Positions 13,940-25,609 of a stretch of 64,000 bases of DNA are shown here, in pieces. The notes under the pieces are model-generated. The model was not told the DNA's origin. It saw only the letters and a list, made by a program, of their open reading frames with translations, and ran no database searches. The stretch covers positions 10,752,625 to 10,816,624 of the forward strand of contig CM066924.1 in NCBI GenBank assembly GCA_033964015.1. The letters are read 5' to 3'. Numbering within the stretch: the first letter of the stretch is position 1; every line of letters begins with the position of its first letter. The DNA is from Scolanthus callimorphus (lineage: Eukaryota; Cnidaria; Anthozoa; Actiniaria; Edwardsiidae). The position numbers were made by a program, and so were the translations under genes.

Positions 13940-16459
13940 CAACCTTATACAGCCTCCACAACCTTACACAGCCTGCACAACCTTACACAGCCTGCACAAC
14001 CTTATACAGCCTGCACAACCTTACCTTATACAGCATGCACAACCTTACACAGCCTGCACAACCTTACACAGCCTGCACAACCTTACACAGCCTACAAAAC
14101 CTTATACAGCCTGCACAACCTTATACAGTCTACACAACCTTATACAGCCTACAGAACCTTATACAGCCTACACAACCTTACACAGCCTGCACAACCTTAC
14201 ACAGCCTACAAAACCTTATACAGCCTGCACAACCTTATACAGTCTACACAACCTAGTATACAGCCTACACAACCTTATACAGCCTACACAACTTTACACA
14301 GCCTGCACAACCTTACACAGCCTGCACAACCTTACACAGCCTACACAACCTTACACAGCCTCCACAACCTTACACAGCCTGTACAACCTTATACAGCCTG
14401 CACAACCTTACACAGCCTGTACAACCTTATACAGCCTGCACAACGTTATACAGCCTGCACAACCTTACACAGCCTGCACAACCTTACACAGCCTGCACAA
14501 CCTTATACAGCCTGCACAACCTTACACAGCCTGCACAACCTTACACAGCCTGCACAACCCTACACAGCCTGCACAACCTTATACAGCCTACACAACCTTA
14601 CAGAGGCTGCACAACAATACAGCCTGCACACAACTTTACACAGCCTGCACAACTTTACACAGCCTGCACAAACTTACACAGCCTGCACAACCTTTACACA
14701 GCCTGCACAACCTTACACAGCCTGCACAACCTTACACAGCCTGCACAACCTTACACAGCCTGCACAACCTTACACAGCCTGCACAACCTTATACAGCATG
14801 CACAACCTTACACAGCCTGCACAACCTTATACAGCCTGCACAACCTTACACAGCCTGCACAACCTTACAGAGCCTGCACAACCTTATACAGCCTGCACAA
14901 CCTTACCTTATATACAGCATGCACAACCTTACACAGCCTGCACAACCTTACACAGCCTGCACAACCTTACACAGCCTGCACAACCTTATACAGTCTACAC
15001 AACCTTATACAGTCTACACAACCTTATACAGCCTACACAACCATATACAGCCTACACAACCTTACACAGCCTGCACAACCTTATACAGCCTGCACAACCT
15101 TACACAGCCTGCACAACCTTACACAGCCTGCACAACCTTACACAGCCTGCACAACCTTACACAGCCTGCACAACCTTATACAGTCTACACAACCTTATAC
15201 AGCCTACACAACCTTATACAGCCTACACAACCTTACACAGCCTGCACAACCTTATACAGCCTGCACAACCTTACACAGCCTGCACAACCTTATACAGCCT
15301 GCACAACCTTATACAACCTGCACAACCTTACACAGCCTGCACAACCTTACACAGCCTGCACAACCTTACACAGCCTGCACAACCTTACACAGCCTGCACA
15401 ACCTTATACAGCCTGCACAACCTTACACAGCCTGCACAACCTTATACAGCCTGCACAACCTTATACAGCCTGCACAACCTTACACAGCCTGCACAACCTT
15501 ACACAGCCTGCACAACCTTACACAGCCTGCACAACCTTACACAGCCTGCACAACCTTACACAGCCTGCACAACCTTATACAGCCTGCACAACCTATACAG
15601 CCTGCACAACCTTACACAGCCTGCACAGCCTGCACAACCTGTACAACCTTACACAGCCTGCACAACCTTACACAGCCTGCACAACCCTACACAACGTCCA
15701 CAACCTTACGCAGCCTCCACAACTTTACACAGCCTCCACAACTTTACACAGCCTGCACAACCTTACACAGCCTGCACAACCTTACACAGCCTGCACAACC
15801 TTACACAGCCTGCACAACCTTACACAGCCTGCACAACCTTATACAGCCTGTGCAACCTTACACAGCCTGCACAACCTTACACAGCCTCCACAACCTTACA
15901 CAGCCTCCACAACCTTACACAGCCTGCACAACCTTACACAGCCTGCACAACCTTACACAGCCTGCACAACCTTATACAGCCTGCACAACCTTACACAGCC
16001 TGCACAACCTTACACAGCCTGCACAACCCTACACAGCCTGCACAACCTTATACAGCCTACACAACCTTAAAGAGCCTGCACAACAATACAGCCTGCACAC
16101 AACTTTACACAGCCTGCACAACTTTACACAGCCTTACACAGCCTGCACAACCTTACACAGCCTACACAACCTTACACAGCCTGCACAACCTTACACAGCC
16201 TGTGCAACCTTACACAGCCTGCACAACCTTACACAGCCTGCACAACCTTACACAGCCTGCACAACCTTACACAGCCTGCACAACCTTACACAGCCTGCAC
16301 AACCTTACACAGCCTGCACAACCTTACACAGCCTGCACAACCTTACACACCCTCCACAACTTTACACAGCCTGCACAACTTTACACAGCCTGCACAACTT
16401 TACACAGCCTGCACAACCTTACACAGCCTGCACAACCTTACACAGCCTGCACAACCTTA
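13940..16459 (+). repeat. 19-bp minisatellite between blocks 5 and 6
   Basis: 2.5 kb of the repeat. The right part is the most homogeneous stretch of the canonical unit. It also carries variant groups seen near 1730 and 3850 (CTACACAACGTCCACAACC), so units have been shuffled between distant parts of the array. Confidence 0.95.
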
Positions 16460-16725
16460 CATAGAGCCGGCTCAGCATGCACAACCTGTATTACTGTATT
16501 TTAGACTGCGTTCAGAACTTTATGAATGCAATCAAAAGTGAAGTGATTTCTTGAAGAAAATTATGTATTCAGATGGCCATATCCGATCTGGGTCTTGTTG
16601 CAACCGATTCGCCTCATTTTTAGCGCGTAGCATTCATTTATTATATTCTTTCCCAATCCAGGGACAAATATTGCTAAATCGATAATTTGTTTTTGTGACG
16701 TCATCACTTGACTACTCTATTTGCG
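16460..16725. repeat. 266-bp interspersed block, copy 6 (boundary copy)
   Basis: The last copy. Here TTTGCG is followed by non-repeat DNA rather than by CAACCTT, so this copy probably marks the original array/flank junction from which the others were amplified. Confidence 0.85.
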
Positions 16726-17237
16726 GTGGATTTAGCAGATAATAAACAATTGATCAGTGGTGAATTTCCAGATCAAAATCATATTTATGTCCTCCATTAA
16801 CACATTCATTCGAAGATGCTGGACAACACAGCTTTTGACCAAATTAAATTCCGAATTAAGGTACGGGGCCATTTTGAAATCAGCCCAAATTCTAGAATTA
16901 TAACAAGGAGAGGTGTTTTACAAATATATCTAAGCATTTCTTTGGCTTTTTCCTTGAAGGCCCTAAAATTGAATGACGAATTCGGTAGATTTTACGCTGA
17001 TAGCGGGTCGTTGTGACGTATTTTCTGTAACTGGGACATCGTAACTGATAGTGGATAGTTTTAACTGGTGTTCCGCCAATCTCGTTCCCAGAGCGAACTC
17101 CGTTGTTGTTGTACGCGCTAATAGCAAAATCCCCCACCCGCTCCCCTTGAGAAAAACAAATTCCGACCCCAGCAAAATTTTCAAAATTCCCCACCCAAGG
17201 TAAGCCAGTGGGGTGCAAATGCCCCACGGTGTCCCAG
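16726..17237. other. Non-coding flank between array 1 and LTR element
   Basis: No gene recognised; short ORFs on both strands have no recognisable motif. The right third is rich in CCCCAC motifs. Confidence 0.4.
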
Positions 17238-17412
17238 CGCCAGGGCGTAGACGGAACCCAAACACAAAGGTGGAATAGATTTATTAACAATAACAATAGC
17301 TATACTTGAACTAGCAGTCTTGACTGCAGAAACCAAGATGGCCGAGAGGGCCACCACAGGGTGACCGGTTACTAATGTGACCGCTGACTAATATAACATA
17401 ATCATAATGGCG
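17238..17412 (-). repeat. 3' LTR (175 bp)
   Basis: Same sequence as 22530-22704. On the minus strand it begins CGCCATTATG and ends CCCTGGCG, so the ends form a small inverted repeat (CGCCA/TGGCG) rather than the usual TG...CA. Confidence 0.85.
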
Positions 17413-17415
17413 TGA

Positions 17416-17435
17416 CCACTTTTCTCTCCTTCCTT
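17416..17435 (-). other. Polypurine tract
   Basis: Minus strand AAGGAAGGAGAGAAAAGTGG, three bases from the inner edge of the 3' LTR. This is the expected position and composition for plus-strand DNA priming. Confidence 0.7.
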
Positions 17436-17585
17436 GTACACAGGAGACCACAATTCGAATTTGTGGTATGTGAAACTAACATGAAAGAACGGCGGGAAAC
17501 CCGTTGGGATCAAGTAAAGAGACATTATGAAAACAAAACTATAGTGTCTATACTACAATAGCTACGCAGTTCGTTACTAGGTAAA

Positions 17586-20500
17586 CTAGAAGTCCGTTTC
17601 GTAGTCATCCAAATATTTTGGTCTGCGGCGCTCACGATGAGAGCGTCTCGCTTCTCTTTCCCTCGGAATGCTGGCAAGGCCTGGTGTGTCTGCTTGGGAC
17701 TCTGACTCTCTAAGATGATCCTCATCGGCGTGGACGGCGGTGTCAACAGTAGGTGGAGGAGTAGCGATCTCAGCTGGAATGGGAGGAGGCTGGGGAATGG
17801 TTGATGTCGGGGGTTGGTTGTCGTTGGCATCCTCAAGCACAGGTACGTCACCAGGCACAGGTACTTCTGCTTCCCGACGAGGCGTGCTGTCACGGGTGTC
17901 AGGGGGAACCCTGAAGCACTCGTTGCGCTTGACACGGTATGAGGTGTTTCGCAGCTGCGTGCCAGCGAACTTGTGTATGTTGCACCATTCTCCCTCAGTG
18001 GAAACGATAAGATAGCGGTCGCGACCGCGAGTCTTGTTGCGATCGGCATGTAAGTAGACTAAGTCACCTACTGAGACGTTTGGTGTGATGGGGCGTCTTT
18101 GGTGGGGAGCCTTTGACTTCTCGCTATGGTAGTGGTTGGTATTTCGAATCTCGTGTTGCTTTATGATTAGCTGACGGTCCTCCAGGGGGAGTTGGCTGTT
18201 TGAGAATTGGTCCCTCTGGGTCCACATTTCTCTTGCAGATAATCCACGGTTGCGGATGCGGGAGTTCAGGATGCTAGTAGCAACGCAGAGTGTCAGATGA
18301 GAGACTGGACCTCCCAGAGGGTCTTGGCGCAGAAGTTCTGTTTCGAGTTCTTGGACAGCGCGTTCGGCGACGGGGTTTTTGTTGATGTTAGTGGGCCGCC
18401 CAATCTCTATGATGATACGCTGGTCTCGTAGGATCGTATCGTCCTTCAATGCTTTGAACCCTGAAGCTGGGTCTGTCCTAATAACAGCCAGGGGACCATC
18501 CAACGGGCGGATGTCGATGCACAGGCGGATAATTGCGTCGCGTAACGTTTCATGGCGTTCGTCGTCGACGAGTGTTGAGACGGTGAATGAGGTGACGCTT
18601 TCCCTGAGAACTAGTATTAACTGGCGACACCGCTTAATAACGTCGGCGGCGAATGACAATCCTACCGCATCTGGGGGGAGGCTTGTGGACTGCTCTTGTC
18701 GGGTGTGGGGGACTTGGCGAAGCGAGGCGCATTGGTGGCAACTAGATGACACACGCTCGATGGCTTGGTCCATATCAAGAGCAAAGAAGAAGCGTCGTAC
18801 GACTGCCTTTAACTGATAGCCGCTGGGGTGGCTTAGCTTCAGATGGAGGGCGGTTAGCAGTCCGTCTAACACATTGCGAGGTACTACGATACACTCGCGC
18901 GTGGGGCCTAAAGGCTCGGCACGTTTTACGACGAGGAGGCTATCGGTCGCTATGGTGACAGCGGAGTGTAGATAGCGTTTCACATCTTTAATGTTCGTGA
19001 GCTTCTTCGATGGGCGGGTGCCTTGCTTTAAGTGCGCATGTGTGCGCCGTAGATCTGACTGTATTGTCATCCAGGCCGCACGACTGGTAAATGGTAGTCT
19101 GGCGGAGCCATTTAACACATCGGGGGCAGAAACACGACGTACTACAGATTCCTCCGATTGCTTCACGAAGTTGCAAATCTGGCATGACATGTCTTCGCAG
19201 ACGGCGGCATTGCGACTGCTGAAGTCGGATGGGAGGATGGTTGCTCCGGCTACGTGCTGTACGGTGGCTTGGTATCGGCTCGCGGCCGATAAGAAGGTGG
19301 TGACGCGCGGGCTGGCGGAGAACTCGCCGCGGCATAGCTTTTGATAGGCTTGTACGCACGGCTTGCTATCGGTTAAGACACTGACCTTGTGCTCAGATTG
19401 TATGATGTAAGCACTAAAGTGTTTGATGGCGGTCGCGATGGCCAATGCCTCGATCTCGCATGGGAGCCAGGTTATCTGGTGACCACGTAGCTTCGCGCTG
19501 AAGAAGCCGGCAACACGGAGGTTGTCGCCGCGACTGACGTATAGTGTCGCACCGATTCCGGGATTCCGAACAGCTCCGTCTGTTACTATCCACAGTTGAT
19601 CTCTTGGTCGTGGAATTGTGATAGCGCGACTTTTGGCTAGAGTCTTCTTGGCGGTGTCGAACGCCAAATGTAGCTCGTCGGTCCATTCAAGTTGTTCCTG
19701 CGACTTGCGACCAGCGATGGCCTTATCTAGAGGTGCGATGATGGTAGAGCAGCCAGGAATGACGCGTGCGAGGACTTTATAAGCGCCGATAAAGGACTTG
19801 AGTTTGCCGACGGTATCCGGGGGGCTACAGGAAGAAAGAGTGGCGACGCGATGAGGGCTAGCCTGCAAGCTGCCCTGAGACCATGTCCAGCCGAGAATGG
19901 TAGTCGTCTGTGGGTTGATGATAGTCTTTGCAGGTGACAAACGGAGGTTGTTTTTCTCGAGAGCAGATAGGACTCTGCGCCAATTCTGGAGAAGCTCATC
20001 GGGTGTGTTTCCGCCGCAGTAGAGGTCGTCAGCTATCTTTGCAACCGCGCCCTCCGCAAGAAGATCTCCTAGAATGCGGCACATCAGCTCCTCGAGGGCG
20101 GTTTCTGAACCAGGCATTCCAATGGCTGATCTTGCATAGACCCTAACGCCTCGAAAGGGGGTTACGACGCCGCAGTATTTCATCGATTCGCGTGCTAAAG
20201 GAATCTGGTAAAATGCACTGGTCAGATCTGTAGCGACGATATGCTTCCACTGGCCAATCTTTCGAAGGGTGGAGTCGACGTCCGGCATCAGCGATGGTTG
20301 GGGTTTACTATATCTGCCGACGTCAGCGAATGCAGTCACAAGACGAGTACCTCCGTTCGGTTTTTTAACGAGGAAGGAGGGGTTGACGTACTCGGCGGTG
20401 ATTCCGAGGTCCTCTGGGCGCTTGAAGACGCCAAGTTGTTCTAGCGAGTCGAATTTGGTCTGCAGCTCCACGAGTTTATCGTGGGCGTACTGAGGGAGTC

Positions 20501-22431
20501 TTCCTTTACGCTGCGGTGGCTCAACTGGGCCCATGTTAACTTTAGCTTCGAAAGGGCCTGAGGCGCCGTTGTAACCAGTAAACTGGCTGTCGAACACGCT
20601 GTCGAATTGGTGAAGGGTTGTACGGAACTTGGAGACCATGTCGGGCGCAAGTGCATTGCCAGGATCCACTTGTACCGCGCTAGAGTGGGGTTGAGTGGGC
20701 GTGGCGAGTCGAGATCTTAATCTACTGGGTTGTGGAACAGCGTTAGCATCGTTCCCTGAGGGCACGAAGACTGGTCTTACTTGACAAAAGTGCTCATTAC
20801 GGTGGAGCAAACGTGGCGTGTCTGTCAGATTGGGGATGCGTATGTGACCGCCGATACTTGACACGATCGCCGGCAGGGGCCATACATTGGATAGCTTGCT
20901 GAGACGAGCGCTAGGTGCGTCAGTGCGAGGCTCTAGCGCGTAGCTACCATCCGCAGGTAGATCTTCGGGAAGGCTGACTTCCAGGTAATCGCCGGGCCAC
21001 ACGATGGTACTTGTAGGAGGTGCGCGGAGGACTGTGGCGCGGCGCACGTGCTGGTTGTTTGTGAGCTCAGACGCGGAACCGTAGGTGTATGTTTTGCCGT
21101 TTCCCAAGATTACCAGACGCTTGGCTGGCCGAACCGAGACGTCGTTGTAGACCATGAAGGGTGTACCAGCGAGTACATCGACGTCTAATTCCTCAACAAC
21201 TAGCCCCTCGAAATAAAAGGTGTCACTCCCTCGAGAGAAGGAGAGTTTTGTTTCGCCGACAACGGTAAGGGGGGAGCTACCGTCCGCCTGCTGCGCGGAT
21301 TGTGAGCTAGCTGTGATTGCGGCTCCTAGACGCGTCGCTGTGGATAGGCGCATCATGTTACCGGTTGCTCCGCTGTCAACGGTAACACGGACTGGGATAT
21401 GATGATAAAATACGTCAAGATAGGGTGATTGGCGTACTTGTATGAGCCTGGTAGAGAGGTTGTTTTCAGGGGGTTCATCGCTAGGGCTAAAGTGAACATC
21501 TTCGTACTCAACGTCATCTGTTTCTAATATATTAGCTATCTGACGAGCCTTAGCCATATACTTCCGGTCTTGGTCGGGGAGATATTTACACTGGCTCAAA
21601 AAGTGGGAAAACTCAGTTCGCCCTGCCTGCTTGCAAAGGGGGCACAATTTCGCGCGCGTGCTGAACTTGGGCGTTACCGTTTGAGATCTCTGGGGGGTGC
21701 TCAATCTCCCGCGGCTACTGAATGCCTGGGCGCGCATAACTTGTGCATCATCGGAAGCGGTAATTTCATCTAACAACGACTGTAAAGCTTGGGAAATCTC
21801 GGGTTTAATGGACGCAAGTGTCCGAGCTCGGAGTTCTGTGCCGTACCTCTGCTTTACTAGCCTGGGAAGGGAGGGGTTTATTAGCCTTAGCCAGGTTAGC
21901 ACTATGAAATTCTCAAGGGTCGGGGACATTTCTTCATCTTCGATAATCGTTTCCCCATGATGTGTCAGATTACCGCTGCTGCGGAGCAGGCTATCGTCAA
22001 CGAACGCCATGAGCCTTTGATACAGGTCCTCAGGGCGCTCGTTTGGCTGAAGGCGAATCTCGCTAATGTCTATAAAATGTGCTCCGGTTGCTTGAAATCC
22101 AAAATGGAGTCTTATGGCGTTCCAAATAAACTTCATGGAAGTGCTGGCTTTAACGATAGTATTTCTTGAAATTACAGGGCAAAAATTGGCTACTTGGCCC
22201 AACATGAGCTCAAGCATTTGAACTTTTTGCTGAGCAGTACGCCTTTGTTCTTCGGGGACAGGGGCAACATCGTTTTCAAAACCTCGTAAGGGGTCTGTGT
22301 TTGTTTTCTTTCTCCATGTACATCCGTCTACTAAGAACTGGGCAAAATTTGGGTCCAGAGACAGGGTATATAGCAAGTTCTGCTTCTAATTTTCGAAAGA
22401 GTTTATTGTTTCTGTTTTCGTAAGACACCAT
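17586..22431 (-). CDS. Gag-Pol polyprotein of the LTR retrotransposon, frameshifted near its start
   Basis: A single open frame of 1,596 codons (22376-17586). Numbering from 22376: Gag-like region 1-240; zinc-knuckle-like C245, C248, H258, C263; aspartic protease DSGAT at 334-338; reverse transcriptase about 640-850 with D717 (ATDLTSAF) and IADDL at 781-785; RNase H D933, E974, D1003, D1051; integrase zinc site H1178, H1183, C1213, C1216 and catalytic D1245, D1302, E1338 (D-x56-D-x35-E). The C-terminal tail is proline-rich then basic. The frame starts after a TAG with a TTG codon, so it lacks a good start. The likely start is the ATG at 22431 in another frame, which runs into this one near 22376-22386, implying a one-base indel. 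Otherwise all catalytic residues are present. The element copies itself through an RNA intermediate and integrates the cDNA. Confidence 0.9.
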
Positions 22432-22510
22432 TGTTTCGGTGCTCGAGATGTTTGTGCCATTTCTTCGGCTTACCTGAGTGTCACTCCAAGTACGTTCACT
22501 TAGCAGGGTT

Positions 22511-22529
22511 CTTGAAGTCGCTGCCACCA
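22511..22529 (-). other. Primer-binding site
   Basis: Directly inside the 5' LTR the minus strand reads TGGTGGCAGCGACTTCAAG. The TGG start complements a tRNA 3' CCA end. The tRNA identity was not determined. Confidence 0.65.
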
Positions 22530-22704
22530 CGCCAGGGCGTAGACGGAACCCAAACACAAAGGTGGAATAGATTTATTAACAATAACAATAGCTATACTTG
22601 AACTAGCAGTCTTGACTGCAGAAACCAAGATGGCCGAGAGGGCCACCACAGGGTGACCGGTTACTAATGTGACCGCTGACTAATATAACATAATCATAAT
22701 GGCG
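22530..22704 (-). repeat. 5' LTR (175 bp)
   Basis: Direct repeat of 17238-17412. It should carry the element promoter, but no TATA box was assigned. Confidence 0.85.
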
Positions 22705-24140
22705 CAGGGATTCACACAACTATTGGTGGGCAACAAAAATATGATGGGCTATTGAAACTTTGGAAAACAGGTGACGCGTCATTTGAGTTACTACAATAAT
22801 GCTATCTTGATGCTTTACACGTTCCTTTGCACGTTGGTATGCATTACAGTCGATTTACAAACACATTACAGTCGATTTTGTAATGGAATTTCATTTTCCG
22901 TGAAAATTCGGCGCGGGTTATATGTGGTTACTTGCGGGTTACCTGTGGCACGCATGCGCGCGACGTTCATATTTCTGGTCGGGAAGTGATCATTCTCGAA
23001 CCCAGAGCTCCCCGGCTCGTAACCTCGCGGGGCAGGCTTTGATGACAGCCACAAGCCACTGAGCGCGAGATTTAATAGAGCCGCTGAAAGGCCTTTAAGC
23101 GCACGCTCCAACGCTCAAAATCAGCCAATCAGCGACGGCCATCAAATGGATTTCCCATATCAAGACAGTTCCCGTCGAAATGTGTCGTTTTCTAAAATTT
23201 CCTTATATGGAAGTTTCTACCATAGGATGCAAAGACGGCTACTAATAGCTTCCAGTTTCCAAAGGTACTACTTCATTATTATCCTTTTCATTCAAAATTA
23301 TAACTTCACAACGAGATCGAAGCGAAAGCTTACAATGAATGACAATATATGGTCACATAAATTAATCAGGTTGGATGAATTTTATTGATAAATACATCTG
23401 GATTTTTGCATCTCACTAAACATGGTATGCACACCTCATATGCATGCCATCTTGAACATCCAGAGGATTTCAGGTGCCCAATTTCAGTCTATCTAGATTG
23501 AGCAAACGTTTCCACCCTAGGGCAAGCCTTGACGGTAAATGTCAACATCATTGGGCAAGAAGGCCTGTCAACCCCCGCACCATGCCCCCGACCCAACCCC
23601 TGGGGCTTAACATTGATAGCTGCGTTAATAGTGTATTAAATTTCTTGCAGTGTGTTTTAAATAACTCATCAGTGGCCTCATTCGTATACACTAGAAAACA
23701 AGAAATGATTTATATGTGCTTCCTAGTCGAACCACACGCATGCAGGACACGTTGCGCCTCCTCCCCCTTGTCTGTAGCCAACCTTCTGCTTCCATGATAT
23801 TCGAATTTTATATTTATTATTCTTTCATATTCTTTGATACAAATCACACATTGCAAAATCAGAGAAAACATAAACAATTGAAATGTAAAACGATGTTTTG
23901 GACCCAGTTCCGACGTCGATCTCTTGCTGTGTCAAATCAAATTGTCAGAAATTTTATTTGTAGTTTACATTTTGGGGTAAATAATTATAAATGTGCAAAA
24001 AGATAGCATCACCGTTTTGTTCGTAGAACATTATGGTTTGTAGAATTTATAGTTTATAAATTGACAGAACCGATCTGATTAATTAGAATCGACGTGGCAA
24101 AACATCGACGTCTGAAACGCGACGGCCTTACAATCCTGAG
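22705..24140. other. Non-coding DNA, no gene recognised
   Basis: Short ORFs only, none with a recognisable domain. The part from 22890 to 23130 is richer in CpG than its surroundings; the rest is AT-rich. Confidence 0.4.
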
Positions 24141-24372
24141 GACACATGTAGCGCGCAACATTGTAACCGGACACGTTTCCTTCATGTTTCCCAGTTTAGC
24201 CACGCACGCGAGATACATTGTTGCGCGCGACAAATTTTGTAGCCGAAACACAAAGAAATGTTTCTTCGCAAGACAAGAGACATTTGGTGTGTCTGAGACA
24301 CGCGTGCAATGTTTCCTAGTTTAGCCACTCGGGGAAACATGCAGGACACAAATGTTGCGCGCTACATGTGTC
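24141..24372. mobile_element. MITE-like palindromic element
   Basis: GACACATGTAGCGCGCAACA at 24141 is matched inverted by TGTTGCGCGCTACATGTGTC ending at 24372, with about 190 bp between. Inside are repeated TTTCC(C/T)AGTTTAGCCAC motifs. The true ends may lie slightly outside. Confidence 0.6.
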
Positions 24373-24561
24373 CTAGTTTATCCGTAGTTTAACAAGTACA
24401 CCAAATTGCAATATTCGACTAATAGCATTGTACTGGGTGCATCTCTGGTCCTTTTTTCTCTCAGCTGATTGCACTAGCCATCATATCACGTTAGCTTTTA
24501 TTAAAACTATGTTAAATTTTTAACGACCAGGTTCCAACTCTGTAATTTGACGGTATATTAA

Positions 24562-24701
24562 AGACTGGTTTCCATATAGTCTTACCTGTCGTATCTGTCG
24601 TATCAGTCAACCGTGAAACAGAAGAATAATTTCCAATTTTCATTGTTTCACGGTCGACCGATGCAACAGATACGACAGATAAGACTATATGGAAACCAGG
24701 T
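24562..24701. mobile_element. 140-bp MITE flanked by TTAA
   Basis: TTAA at 24558-24561 and 24702-24705 flanks a near-perfect hairpin. The ends read AGACTGGTTTCCATATAGTC on the left and, inverted, ACCTGGTTTCCATATAGTC on the right, and the homology continues through CTGTCGTATC. A TTAA duplication is typical of piggyBac and Kolobok superfamilies. There is no coding capacity, so movement would need a transposase in trans. Confidence 0.8.
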
Positions 24702-24705
24702 TTAA

Positions 24706-25251
24706 GGGCCACGGTTGCCCCCTTGTATTTATCCTGGAAGTGCAGAACAATATTTTTCCTCTAGTTTCTTTATCAGAAAATGTCAGCAGTGTTGTTATCT
24801 TTCCAGGGAGATGGGTAAAATAAGTGCATAACAAATTCTGAAAAATCTGCACGAATCCTACAAGTTCATTGATATCGATCTGGTCTTCTTTTTGTTCTCC
24901 TTTTGCTGTCACTGCGGGAACCTGTTGAACAGAAAATCGGACAATTTAATAAGCTGGTAAAATGTTCGATTTGGCAATTTAATTGTTATCACCAAAGAAA
25001 AGAAAAGAAAGAAAGGATCTCCGCTTCATCGAGAGAGGGAACTCGAAGCGGTCGAAGGTACACGACCGATAGACAAGGAGAGGTTAGAGTCCCGGGGGTG
25101 GGTGACTCCCCTATTTTTTGGGCGGGGGTGCTCGTCGTACCTTTCAGGGTTTAAAATCAGGTCTCTGGGGGTACTTTCGAATACTTGCATTTTTCCAGAT
25201 AGGCCAGTTGCACTTACTGAGTCATGTGACCCAAATCCCATACATTCTGAA
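24706..25251. other. Non-coding DNA, no gene recognised
   Basis: No coding motif. Near 25090-25130 lies a G-rich GTGGGTGACTCCCCTATTTT motif; a related sequence recurs near 38465. Confidence 0.4.
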
Positions 25252-25254
25252 TAA

Positions 25255-25606
25255 GACCCCGTTCACACTAAAAACGCGTTTTCGTTTGAATCCGTATACT
25301 TTTTTATACGATTAGGCCTTCCATCCACACTAACACGCTGATCGTTTTCATCGAATCCGTATAAGTTTGAAAACGCTCTCGAAAACCAATCCGTATACAT
25401 CCGTATATGGTTTTAGTGTCGAATCTGGATAAAATGAAAACGATGACGTCAACTGTACCACTAATTTGAGACTGTCCTTGCACACGCCAACATCAAATAA
25501 ATCACTCTTTTTGGAGCTAAATCTACCGAATCCTCACTTACAAGCTGCGAATCCGTATAAGTTTGAAAACGAAAACTTTTGAAAACGCGTTAGTGTGGAC
25601 AGGGCC
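25255..25606. mobile_element. 352-bp PIF/Harbinger-like MITE
   Basis: TAA at 25252-25254 and 25607-25609. Ends read GACCCCGTTCACACTAA on the left and, inverted, GGCCCTGTCCACACTAACG on the right. The interior is rich in AACGCGTTTTCG and AATCCGTATA motifs. A three-base TAA/TTA duplication with GGSCCTGTYCACACT-like ends is typical of PIF/Harbinger-type MITEs. Confidence 0.75.
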
Positions 25607-25609
25607 TAA

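Larger units (their letters stand above)
17238..22704 (-). mobile_element. LTR retrotransposon, Ty3/gypsy-type, nearly complete
   Basis: Two direct 175-bp LTRs flank a primer-binding site, one long gag-pol frame and a polypurine tract, all on the minus strand. The order protease, RT, RNase H, integrase fits Ty3/gypsy (or BEL/Pao); the D-x35-E integrase and overall motifs favour a divergent gypsy-like clade. The two LTRs look identical by eye over the stretches compared, implying recent insertion. No convincing target-site duplication is seen; only CAG is shared at the two edges. Confidence 0.9.

Noticed and set aside
1376..16459. CRISPR array
   Set aside because: Units are head-to-tail without spacers; this is a eukaryotic minisatellite.
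1221..16504. Very large overlapping plus-strand ORFs (up to 1,295 codons) as protein-coding genes
   Set aside because: They exist in all three frames at once because the 19-bp unit lacks stops in every register. There are no independent coding signals, so they are described as repeat rather than as genes.
17525..19999. ORFs on either strand overlapping the polyprotein (for example 17525-18049 and 18988-19359)
   Set aside because: Shadow frames of the gag-pol gene.
17233..22709. Five-base target-site duplication of the LTR element
   Set aside because: The flanks read CCCAG and CAGGG; only CAG is common, so no convincing duplication is claimed.
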